This document shows positions 1-6,733 of a DNA stretch of 15,650 nucleotides, one piece after another. The translations under genes and the position numbers were made by a program. This stretch comes from Mesorhizobium sp. (GTDB lineage: Bacteria; Pseudomonadota; Alphaproteobacteria; Rhizobiales; Rhizobiaceae). How positions within the stretch are numbered: position 1 is the first letter of the stretch; each line of letters starts with the position of its first letter. Under the pieces are notes generated by a model, which made no database searches, had not been told where the DNA came from, and saw nothing but the letters and a program-made list of their open reading frames with translations. Where the stretch lies: positions 1 to 15,650 of the forward strand of contig JAEKLU010000260.1 in the NCBI GenBank assembly GCA_019509685.1, in the 5' to 3' direction.

Positions 1-678
1 CTTGCTCATGCGCAGGTCGCTTCGCCAGTGGAAGCGCGACCAGACGATGTCGATCACCGCGATCAGCCCCATGACGAAGACGATCGCCACCAATATGTCG
101 ACAAAGATGCCGCGGATGACCATGCCGAAAGCCATCGGATTGGTGATCATGCCGGCGAGCAGCTTGCGATGGTCCTGGGACAGCGTGAACGTCAAGACCG
201 CGATCGCAAAGCCGAGCTTGGCCAGCGACTTCAGGAACTCGACCCAGCCCTGCACGCCGAACAGCCGGCTCCAGCCCTTGGCGATCGAGATACGCGACAG
301 CTGTGGCCTGATGCGTTCGCCGACGATCTGCGGCATGTTCTGGAACACCGAGGCTCCGATGCCAGCGACCACCAGAAGCACCATCAGGCTGAGGACGGCG
401 CTGCCGATTTCGGTCATCACCTGTTTGTAGAGCGAGATGACATCGGTCTCGGTGTCCATCGGCCAGGCCTCGGGCTTTTCCAAAAACGACGACAGGAACA
501 TGCCGAGATCGACGATGGTGTCCTTGGCGTAGAAGACGGTGAAGACCAGGATGGCGAGGAAGGATGCAAAGAGTGCGGTCTCACGCGAAAGGGGCAGCTT
601 GCCCTGTTCGATCGTGTCGCGGATTTTCTTTTCTGTGGGTTCCTCGGTTTTGGAATCCTTGTCGACCGCATCAGCCAT
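1..678 (-). CDS. flhB: Flagellar export gate protein FlhB (partial, C-terminal part missing)
   Basis: Inner-membrane subunit of the flagellar type III export gate, which also sets the switch from rod/hook to filament substrates. The 226 visible codons start with MADAVDKDSKTEEPTEKKIR. This is the typical charged FlhB N-terminus with its T-E-x-P-T-x-K-K motif (about residues 11-18). Hydrophobic segments lie at about residues 37-55, 92-115, 147-167 and 183-212, fitting the four membrane spans of the family. The conserved middle part reads FQNMPQIVGERIRPQLSRIS. The frame is open to base 1, so the cytoplasmic autocleavage domain (NPTH site, expected around residue 270) is outside the window. It is the last visible gene of the leftward operon, 24 bases after fliG. 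The gene identity is secure; only the missing end is unseen. Confidence 0.95.
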   Translation of the reverse strand, partial: MADAVDKDSKTEEPTEKKIRDTIEQGKLPLSRETALFASFLAILVFTVFYAKDTIVDLGMFLSSFLEKPEAWPMDTETDVISLYKQVMTEIGSAVLSLMVLLVVAGIGASVFQNMPQIVGERIRPQLSRISIAKGWSRLFGVQGWVEFLKSLAKLGFAIAVLTFTLSQDHRKLLAGMITNPMAFGMVIRGIFVDILVAIVFVMGLIAVIDIVWSRFHWRSDLRMSK

Positions 679-702
679 GGTGCCCTGACCGTGTTTCTAT
701 CG

Positions 703-1725
703 TCAGGCGGCTTCGGCGGCGGGGCTCTGCGTCGAAGGCAGATCGAACGCCCCTTCGCGCGACAGCCGGATGGTCGCGACCGATATCGTCTTGCGGGCTG
801 CCATGATGTCGGCCAGCGCGATGCCTTCCGATCCTTGTCCCAGTTCGGATTCGATCATGCGGCGCGAACGCGCGCCGATCGCCGACAGCACAGCTTCGGC
901 AAGTTCCGGCGGCGCGCCGCGCAATGACAGCGTGACCAGCTCGGTCGACAGCCCGTCGAACAGGAGCACCCTGGCTTTCTGCGGAAGCAGCGGCAGGTCG
1001 TCGAAAGCGAACAGCCGGGACTTGACGCCGGCGAGGTCGGGGGTGCCGACGTCCTCCAGATCCTGCATGAGCTCGTCGAGCTCGGGCTTGGCCATCTCGT
1101 TGAGCATGCTGGCGACACGTTCCTGGCCGGCCGAAGTGTCCTTGGTCGCCTTTTGCGACAAGACGCTGGCGCGCAACTGGTTCTCGACGATCCTGGCCGC
1201 GGCATCCGGGATGTTGGCCATCGTCACCATGCGCTTGATGATCTGGCCACGCATCGGCTTTTCCATGGTGAGCAGGACATTCGCGGCCGTCTGCGGCGCA
1301 AGTTTCGACAGCACCATGGCCGAGGTCTGCGGATGCTCGCCGGCAAGGAAGGCGCCGAGCCGGGCCGGCTCGAGCTTTTCGAGGTCCGGCCAGATCGGCG
1401 GCGGTCCTTCCTGGACCGGCTCGAACTTCCTGTCGCCCATGATGGCGCTCATTTCCTCGGGCGAGAGCGACTCGTTGAGGATCGTATCCATCCGATCGGC
1501 CGAGTCGAGCAGGCCGGCCCCCTCGGTGAACTCGGCCTCGAACTCGGCGACGATGCGCTCCAGGTCGGCCTGCGGGATCGTGCGCAGCAGACGAGCGCCC
1601 TCGATCAGCGCCTTCAGCTCATCCTGCTTGAAGAATTTGAGCAGGCGGCTCGCGGCGGGCTTGCCCATCGCCACCAGTATGGCCGCCGCCTTTTGCGGAC
1701 GTGTCAGCGCCAATGCCGTCGTCAT
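703..1725 (-). CDS. fliG: Flagellar motor switch protein FliG
   Basis: C-ring protein that joins the MS ring to the switch and meets the MotA stator to generate torque. The product is 340 residues, close to the family length. An N-terminal domain (1-100, starting MTTALALTRPQKAAAILVAM) is followed by a middle domain with the conserved EHPQ motif at 130-133 and a C-terminal domain (about 235-330). Aligning the torque helix by eye to E. coli FliG places R286 at the R281 position, E294 at D289, S293 at D288 and R269 at K264. Charge is therefore mostly kept, with one acidic residue lost. It lies 43 bases after fliN in the leftward operon, with AAGGG about 8 bases before the ATG. The last 15 residues are a low-complexity Ala/Ser/Pro tail. 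Confidence 0.97.
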   Translation of the reverse strand: MTTALALTRPQKAAAILVAMGKPAASRLLKFFKQDELKALIEGARLLRTIPQADLERIVAEFEAEFTEGAGLLDSADRMDTILNESLSPEEMSAIMGDRKFEPVQEGPPPIWPDLEKLEPARLGAFLAGEHPQTSAMVLSKLAPQTAANVLLTMEKPMRGQIIKRMVTMANIPDAAARIVENQLRASVLSQKATKDTSAGQERVASMLNEMAKPELDELMQDLEDVGTPDLAGVKSRLFAFDDLPLLPQKARVLLFDGLSTELVTLSLRGAPPELAEAVLSAIGARSRRMIESELGQGSEGIALADIMAARKTISVATIRLSREGAFDLPSTQSPAAEAA

Positions 1726-1768
1726 GCCTGTTGCCCTTGCTGCCGATTGGTCCGCCCGTTCACCACTT

Positions 1769-2143
1769 TCAGGCGCTCTTTGCGGCCGCGATGATTTCGG
1801 TCAGCCTGATGCCGAAGCGCGTCGGGTCGCTCTCCAGCACGGTGATCTCGCCGCGTGCGATCCTGCGGCCGTTGACCACGACATCGACCGGCTCGCCGAT
1901 ACGGCGATTGAGCGCGACCGTCGAACCCTTCTGCAGCGCCATCAAGTCCGAGACCGGCATCTCCGTGCTGCCAAGGATGATCTGCACGTCGACCGGAATG
2001 GTCATGATAATAGAGGAATTGGCGCCGAGGGCGGCCTCCGGGCGGCTCTCCTCCTCCCGCAGCACGCCGCGCAACTCCTCGATGGCGCGATCGAGCTGTT
2101 CTTCGGGCTGGTCGGGTTCGGCTTCCACCTTGGTCTTTGCCAT
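1769..2143 (-). CDS. fliN: Flagellar motor switch protein FliN
   Basis: Switch protein at the base of the C ring, working with FliM and docking export cargo complexes. The 124-residue product has an acidic, variable N-terminus (1-42) and a SpoA / FliN C-terminal domain at about 45-117. The domain shows IPVDVQIILGSTEMPVSDLM followed by a Gly-Ser-x-Val-x-Leu-x-Arg stretch, then N-G-R-x-I-A-R-G-E-I and a final RFGIRLTEII. That pattern is diagnostic of FliN. A GGAGA Shine-Dalgarno sits about 8 bases before the ATG. It lies between fliM (30 bases upstream) and fliG (43 bases downstream). A longer overlapping frame starting at 2156 encodes an Arg/Gly-rich sequence with no family features and is a shadow. 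Confidence 0.96.
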   Translation of the reverse strand: MAKTKVEAEPDQPEEQLDRAIEELRGVLREEESRPEAALGANSSIIMTIPVDVQIILGSTEMPVSDLMALQKGSTVALNRRIGEPVDVVVNGRRIARGEITVLESDPTRFGIRLTEIIAAAKSA

Positions 2144-2173
2144 TTGTCGTCTCCATAAATTCCGGACCTGGCG

Positions 2174-3112
2174 TCAGCCCGGTATCAGTCCGTCGATGAA
2201 ATCCTGCCCGGCATCATGAGGGTGGCTGACGCGTACAGTGTAATTCTGCCCGAGCTTGCCGAACTCGCATACGAACAACGTCTTGTCGCGCGCGCTGAGC
2301 CTGGCGTTGATCTGGGCGTTTTCCTCGAATTCGATGATCTGGCCGGGTTGGAAACCCGCAAGCTCGCCCAGTGTCAGCCGGGCAAGCGGCATAGTGGCTT
2401 CGAGGCGCACGGTCGAGCGCATCACCTCTTCGGAAAAACGTGCGCGCCAGTCGAACTGCGTGGTCCGGTCATCCTCGCCCTTATCGGCGACGGCTCCACG
2501 CGTGGACAGGAGCACGCGCTGCGGGATCATCACCGTGATCGTGCCGCTGTCGGACGGTGTCGACACGCCGTAGACAATCCGCACCGCTGCGCCGTCGCGC
2601 AGCACGCGTCGTCGCGCATCGTTGCCCGAGATGGCCTTCGACACCGGCAGGCGCAGCTCGAGCGAGCGCTTGCCCGATCCGTTGAGCGCCGTTGCGACCT
2701 CCTGGAACACGGTGGTCGCGACATCGGCCTCGATCTGCGACAGGTCGCGCTCGATCGGCGAGACCGGCTGGTCGGGATCGCCGCCGAACAGCGCACACAC
2801 CATGACGGCGACGGCCTGCGCGTCCATGACCAGGGTCATGGCGTCGGCCGAGGCCGGCGACGGCACGATGCCCAGCGCAAAAGCCTCGCCGGCCTGCGAA
2901 CGCGCGTCGGGAACGCGGCCGACCTCCACCGTTTGCAGGTCGACCGTCACCGGCGCGCCGAGCTCGCCGGCAAGCGCCTTCTGCAGCAGCGGCAAAGCGC
3001 GCTCGGCCATGCCACGCCCGACGCCGATCACCTGTGCGGTCTCGCCGCTGTCGCCGACGAGGCGTTCGATGATCAAGGCCCGGGTCTGCGACGGATTACC
3101 CGGACTGGTCAT
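2174..3112 (-). CDS. fliM: Flagellar motor switch protein FliM (divergent, short N-terminus)
   Basis: C-ring protein that in most bacteria receives CheY-P and sets the direction or speed of rotation. The product is 312 residues. A CheC-like middle domain is recognisable from FGGD at 109-112 followed by P-I-E-R-D-L-S-Q-I-E-A-D (119-130), the family's usual helix. A SpoA-type C-terminal domain spans about 226-296 (TVRLEATMPLARLTLGELAG). The usual N-terminal CheY-binding peptide (LSQxEIDALL type) is not visible; the protein begins MTSPGNPSQTRALIIERLVG. No strong Shine-Dalgarno precedes the ATG, so translation may be coupled to an upstream ORF. Its place between motA and fliN supports the assignment over another SpoA-domain protein. 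Confidence 0.92.
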   Translation of the reverse strand: MTSPGNPSQTRALIIERLVGDSGETAQVIGVGRGMAERALPLLQKALAGELGAPVTVDLQTVEVGRVPDARSQAGEAFALGIVPSPASADAMTLVMDAQAVAVMVCALFGGDPDQPVSPIERDLSQIEADVATTVFQEVATALNGSGKRSLELRLPVSKAISGNDARRRVLRDGAAVRIVYGVSTPSDSGTITVMIPQRVLLSTRGAVADKGEDDRTTQFDWRARFSEEVMRSTVRLEATMPLARLTLGELAGFQPGQIIEFEENAQINARLSARDKTLFVCEFGKLGQNYTVRVSHPHDAGQDFIDGLIPG

Positions 3113-3162
3113 GACGGCAAGCGGTCCAGTCTGTCTTTGCGCATGTCTTTGTCTTCACGCAT
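3109..3162 (-). other. Possible 17-codon leader ORF between motA and fliM
   Basis: The 52-base motA-fliM gap contains, in the operon direction, an ATG-started frame reading MREDKDMRKDRLDRLPS. Its TGA overlaps the fliM ATG (ATGA). It begins 2 bases after the motA stop codon. Two 14-base copies of CATGCG(TG/CA)AAGACA with an 18-base period form its first half. An AGAAGG stretch lies about 12-17 bases upstream, inside the end of motA. The fliM start itself lacks a good ribosome binding site, which would fit reinitiation. The overlap alone is weak evidence, since any ATGA start gives a TGA in that frame. A real peptide is unproven; it could be only a spacer. Confidence 0.3.
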
Positions 3163-3164
3163 GC

Positions 3165-4040
3165 TCACGCCGCCTTCTTCTCGGCGCTGCCGGTGTTCAT
3201 CGTGCTCTGCTCGACGGCATCGATCGTCGGGCGCTCATAGGATGAGATTGTCTTGCGGCCGAACTCGATCGCCACCTGCGGCAATGCGCCGTTCATGTAA
3301 GCAAGCAGCGTCTGCTTGACGATGATGTAGAGCCGGTTCTTCTTTTCGCGAACCGTCTTGATCTTGGTGGCGACCGGACCGACCACGGCATAGGACAGGA
3401 AAATGCCAAGGAAGGTTCCCACAAGCGCCGCGCCGATCAGGCCGCCGAGGATTTCGGGCGACTGGTCGAGCGCGCCCATCGCCTTCACCACGCCGAGCAC
3501 GGCGGCAACGATGCCGAGCGCCGGCAGGCCGTCGCCGACCGCGACCATGGCGTGATAGGCCTTCATCTTGTCGGTGCGGATGGTCTGGATCTCTTCATCC
3601 ATCAGCGCTTCGATCTCGTGCGAGCGGGCGTTGCCGATGATGATGATGCGACAGTAGTCGCAGATGAAGTTCATCAGGTCGTGGTTCTTGAGCACGGTCG
3701 GAAAGGCCTGGAAGATGGCGGACTCTTCCGGATTGTCGATATGCGCCTCGACCTCGCTGCGCGACTTCGAGCGCAGCTCGCGCATCAAGCTGTGCAGCAC
3801 GCCGAGCGTTTCGAGATAATCGCGTTCCTTCGGCACCGCCTGCTTGAAGGCTTCAAGGATGCCCTTGCCGGTGTCCTTGACCGTCTTCATCGGGTTGGCG
3901 ACGAGGAAGGTGCCGAGTGCCGCGCCGCAGATGACCACGGCTTCCCATGGCTGCAACAGCACATGCAGATGGCCGCCCATGGCCATGAAGCCGCCGAGAA
4001 CGCAGCCGAGCGTCACCACTAGTCCAATCAGAATACCCAC
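3165..4040 (-). CDS. motA: Flagellar motor stator protein MotA
   Basis: Inner-membrane proton-channel subunit of the stator that drives rotation with MotB. The product is 291 residues with four membrane segments (about 2-22, 32-49, 168-188 and 198-221) and the long cytoplasmic loop between the second and third. By eye, P173 and P222 fall at the same positions as the E. coli channel prolines. R90 and E98 match the loop charges that contact FliG, so torque function looks intact. The start is GTG at 4038-4040, with GGAAGGA about 8 bases upstream. It is the first gene of the leftward operon, directly at the divergent promoter region. motB is not adjacent; in rhizobia it usually lies with motC elsewhere. 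Confidence 0.98.
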   Translation of the reverse strand: MGILIGLVVTLGCVLGGFMAMGGHLHVLLQPWEAVVICGAALGTFLVANPMKTVKDTGKGILEAFKQAVPKERDYLETLGVLHSLMRELRSKSRSEVEAHIDNPEESAIFQAFPTVLKNHDLMNFICDYCRIIIIGNARSHEIEALMDEEIQTIRTDKMKAYHAMVAVGDGLPALGIVAAVLGVVKAMGALDQSPEILGGLIGAALVGTFLGIFLSYAVVGPVATKIKTVREKKNRLYIIVKQTLLAYMNGALPQVAIEFGRKTISSYERPTIDAVEQSTMNTGSAEKKAA

Positions 4041-4187
4041 GGCAGGTCCTTCCGCATGTCACATCGTGGATCAGGGATAGTCCTCGTGCCTTGTGTGAGG
4101 CTTGAATCGAAACCGGCGGACGCGATTCAGTTTCGCGCAAGGAAGTAAGCTTATTGTGCCGGGATAGCTTCGGCCGGAGGCGTATCC
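4041..4187. promoter_or_regulatory. Divergent promoter region between motA and the DUF1217 gene, with dyads
   Basis: This 147-base gap must drive the leftward motA-flhB operon and probably the rightward DUF1217-flgF-fliI genes. It contains an inverted repeat, TGAATCG (4103-4109) and CGATTCA (4123-4129), with 13 bases between the arms. An interleaved second pair follows, CGAAAC (4108-4113) and GTTTCG (4130-4135). An AT-richer stretch lies at 4141-4157. No convincing -35/-10 pair could be assigned. Rhizobial flagellar genes are known to be controlled by VisNR and Rem; whether the dyads bind either is inference. Confidence 0.6.
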
Positions 4188-5999
4188 TTGCTCAGTACCT
4201 ATCTCAGCTACCAGTTGATCACCAAAGATATCAACAAATCGATCGACCAGGTCGAGCAACAGCCGACGGTCGATCGTGATACCCAATACTATCTGGCCAA
4301 CATCGGTAAGGTGAAAACGATTGACGATTTCGTCAACAACGACCGCTTGTTCAAATATGCCATGAAGGCCTATGGGCTGGAGGACATGGACTATGCCAAG
4401 GCCTTTATGGTCAAGGCACTCAAGGAAGGCGTAACCGACCCCGACAGTTTCGCCAACAAGTTGACCGACAAGCGTTACGCCGCCTTCGTCAGCGCCTTTA
4501 ATTTCGCCGCCAACGGTGCCGATGCGACCGTCTACAACAAGGCACAGCAGCCGGTGACCAGCAACTATGCGCTGCAAGTCAAGATCGGCGCCTCCCAAGC
4601 AGGCCTTTCCTATTACCAGAGCGAAACCGCCTACTACGTCACCAACATTTCCAGCGTGAAATCGGTGGACGATCTGATGGGCAACTCTCGCCTGCTGACT
4701 TATGCAATGGCGGCATTCGGGCTTGACGCCACAACCGAGCCGGCTGCTACCGTCAGGGCGATGCTCGAAGGGGGCGTCAGCGACCCCAACAGTCCCGCCA
4801 ACAAACTGACCGACAAGAGCTACGCCAACTTCGTGTCGGCATTCGACTTCGCCCAGTATGGCGATCAGACAACCACCCGCACAGATGTCCAGCAGGCCGT
4901 TCCACAAGGATACGTAACCGGAGCCGGACTGAAGCTGGTCAAGCCGAGCGCGCAGTACATCAAGGGCGAAGCCGATTATTACGCCGCAAATATCTCCAAT
5001 GTGAAGTCGATCGACGACCTCATGGCGAACAAGCGCCTGCTCACCTTCGCCATGGCTTCCTATGGATTGGATGCGTCAACGGAAAAACCGCAGCAGATCC
5101 GCACCATGCTCGAAGGCGGCGTCAGCGACGCCAACAGCCCGGCGAACCAGCTGACTGACAAACGCTACGCCAATTTCGTCGCCGCCTTCAACTTTGCCCA
5201 ATATGGCGACCAGACAACGTCGCGCGACGTGGTGCAGAAAGACACGCCGAAGATCTATACGACGGAGTCGGCGCTTGGTCTCATCCCGCCGAGTGCGGAC
5301 TACATCAAGTCGGAGACCGCGTACTATCTTGCCAACGTCACGAACGTGAAATCCATCGACGACCTGATGGCCAACAGCCGGTTGTACAATTACGCGCTCT
5401 CGGCCTATGGGCTCGACCCGTCCAAGGAGAGCAAGGACCTCATCCGCAGCGTGCTGACCGGCGGCATCCGCGACCCCAACAGCGTCGCCAACAAAATGAC
5501 CAACAAGGCCTATGCCGGGCTCGCGGTCGCCTTCAACTTCGAACAGTATGGCGAGGCGGCAACCACCATCAATCCGGCCCAGCAGCCTACCGTCGACATG
5601 TATATGCGCCAGACGCTCGAGGAAGACGCCGGTAAGACCAATGAAGGTGTGCGGCTAGCCCTCTATTTCCAGCGCAAGGCGCCCACCATCACCAGTTGGT
5701 ACGACGTGCTGGCCGACACCGCTTTAGCCAGCGTCGTCCGCACCTCGCTCGGCCTGCCCGATTCTTTCGCCACCGCCGATATCGACAAGCAGGCGCAGCT
5801 GTTCGGGCAGAAGCTCGACATCACTGATTTCACCGACCCCGCCAAGCTCAGCAAGTTCCTGACCCGTTTCACCAGCATGTATGAGATCAACCACCCGACC
5901 TCGACCGCCGTGTCGTCGGTCAGCGTGCTGTTCTCGCAGCCGACCAGTGTCGGCATCTCCACCGACCTGATGATGGCCATGCAGCAGCTGAAGTTCTGA
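4188..5999 (+). CDS. DUF1217 repeat protein of the flagellar cluster, function unknown
   Basis: A 603-residue protein found in rhizobial flagellar clusters between motA and flgF; its role is not known to me. Four well-conserved units begin at Y34, Y149, Y264 and Y379, spaced exactly 115 residues apart. A fifth, degenerate unit begins near Y493. Each good unit carries YYxxNIxxVKSIDDLMxNxR, then a hydrophobic helix ending in YGL or FGL, then a D-P-N-S-x-A-N-K-L-T-D-K block and a FNFxQYG end. No signal peptide or membrane span is visible, so if the protein leaves the cell, export through the flagellar apparatus is a reasonable guess. The start is TTG at 4188 with GGAGG 7 bases upstream; the first internal Met is at residue 63, inside unit 1. 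flgF begins 7 bases after its stop. Confidence 0.85.
   Translation: MLSTYLSYQLITKDINKSIDQVEQQPTVDRDTQYYLANIGKVKTIDDFVNNDRLFKYAMKAYGLEDMDYAKAFMVKALKEGVTDPDSFANKLTDKRYAAFVSAFNFAANGADATVYNKAQQPVTSNYALQVKIGASQAGLSYYQSETAYYVTNISSVKSVDDLMGNSRLLTYAMAAFGLDATTEPAATVRAMLEGGVSDPNSPANKLTDKSYANFVSAFDFAQYGDQTTTRTDVQQAVPQGYVTGAGLKLVKPSAQYIKGEADYYAANISNVKSIDDLMANKRLLTFAMASYGLDASTEKPQQIRTMLEGGVSDANSPANQLTDKRYANFVAAFNFAQYGDQTTSRDVVQKDTPKIYTTESALGLIPPSADYIKSETAYYLANVTNVKSIDDLMANSRLYNYALSAYGLDPSKESKDLIRSVLTGGIRDPNSVANKMTNKAYAGLAVAFNFEQYGEAATTINPAQQPTVDMYMRQTLEEDAGKTNEGVRLALYFQRKAPTITSWYDVLADTALASVVRTSLGLPDSFATADIDKQAQLFGQKLDITDFTDPAKLSKFLTRFTSMYEINHPTSTAVSSVSVLFSQPTSVGISTDLMMAMQQLKF
4287..5930 (+). repeat. Five in-frame repeat units of about 345 bp inside the DUF1217 gene
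   Basis: Unit starts, set at the codon for the first Tyr of each YYxxN motif, are 4287, 4632, 4977, 5322 and (degenerate, as Y-F) 5664. The first three intervals are each 345 bases; the fourth is 342. Units 2 and 3 are the most alike, also at DNA level (ATGCTCGAAGG(G/C)GGCGTCAG). Unit 1 differs from the others around the YGL-to-DPxS segment. Unit 5 keeps the spacing but little of the sequence. The pattern fits old tandem duplication of one domain followed by divergence. The end of unit 5 is approximate. Confidence 0.85.
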
Positions 6000-6006
6000 G
6001 AAGATC

Positions 6007-6729
6007 ATGCAAGATAGCCTTTACGTCGCCCTCTCCTCGCAGATCGCGCTCGAGCGTCGCCTCGACACCATTGCCGACAATGTCGCCAATGCCTCGACCA
6101 TCGGCTTTCGCGCCACCGGCGTGAAGTTCGAGGACGTTGTCTCCGGCACCGGGCAGAAGTCCGTTTCCTTCGCCTCCTCCGGCAAGACCTATCTTTCCAC
6201 CGCGCACGGCGCGATGACGCAGACCGGCAATCCTTTCGACTTCGCCATCCAGGGCGATGCCTGGTTCGCCATCGAGACGCCCGCCGGGACGGTGATGACG
6301 CGCGACGGCCGTTTCTCCATGACCGAGAATGGCGAGTTGATGTCGATCGAGGGTTATCCGGTGCTCGACAGCGGCGGTGCGCCGATCCAGCTCGATCCGC
6401 GCGGTGGCCCGCCCAAGGCTGGCGCCGACGGCTCGCTCAGGCAGAACGGTCAGTTGGCCGGCGCAATCGGCCTCTATAATTTCGACCCCGGCGAGAATTT
6501 TGTTCGCTACGGCAATTCGGGCGTCGTCCCGCCACGAACGCCCGAACCCGTCACCGACCGCTCCGACGTCGGTATCGCGCAGGGATTTCTCGAAGAGTCC
6601 AACGTCAACCCGGTGCTTGAGATGACCAAGCTGATCCAGGTGCAGCGGGCCTTCGAAAATACCGCGGCGCTGATGAAGAAGGCCGATTCCTCCACCGACG
6701 ACGCGATCAAGACGCTCGGCTCGAAGTAA
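6007..6729 (+). CDS. flgF: Flagellar proximal rod protein FlgF
   Basis: Component of the cell-proximal rod, exported by the type III apparatus. The 240-residue product has the N-terminal rod signature DTIADNVANASTIGFRATGV (about 19-38). Its C-terminal rod/hook domain reads GFLEESNVNPVLEMTKLIQV, then QRAFENTAALMKK. The length and the N-terminus MQDSLYVALSSQIALERRL fit FlgF better than FlgG, whose own gene lies at 10157. The ATG has AGAAG 3-7 bases upstream and follows the DUF1217 stop by 7 bases. fliI begins 4 bases after its stop, so the three genes are almost certainly one transcript. Placement of flgF apart from the flgBC-fliE-flgG run is usual for rhizobia. Confidence 0.93.
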   Translation: MQDSLYVALSSQIALERRLDTIADNVANASTIGFRATGVKFEDVVSGTGQKSVSFASSGKTYLSTAHGAMTQTGNPFDFAIQGDAWFAIETPAGTVMTRDGRFSMTENGELMSIEGYPVLDSGGAPIQLDPRGGPPKAGADGSLRQNGQLAGAIGLYNFDPGENFVRYGNSGVVPPRTPEPVTDRSDVGIAQGFLEESNVNPVLEMTKLIQVQRAFENTAALMKKADSSTDDAIKTLGSK

Positions 6730-6733
6730 CGGC

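Noticed and set aside
770..2158. 462-codon open frame on the plus strand across fliG and fliN
   Set aside because: It is antisense to two clear switch genes. The Ser-rich translation is typical of reverse-frame reading.
4971..5210. Recent gene conversion between repeat units 2 and 3 of the DUF1217 gene
   Set aside because: The units are similar in DNA but differ at many synonymous sites, so a recent event is not supported by eye.
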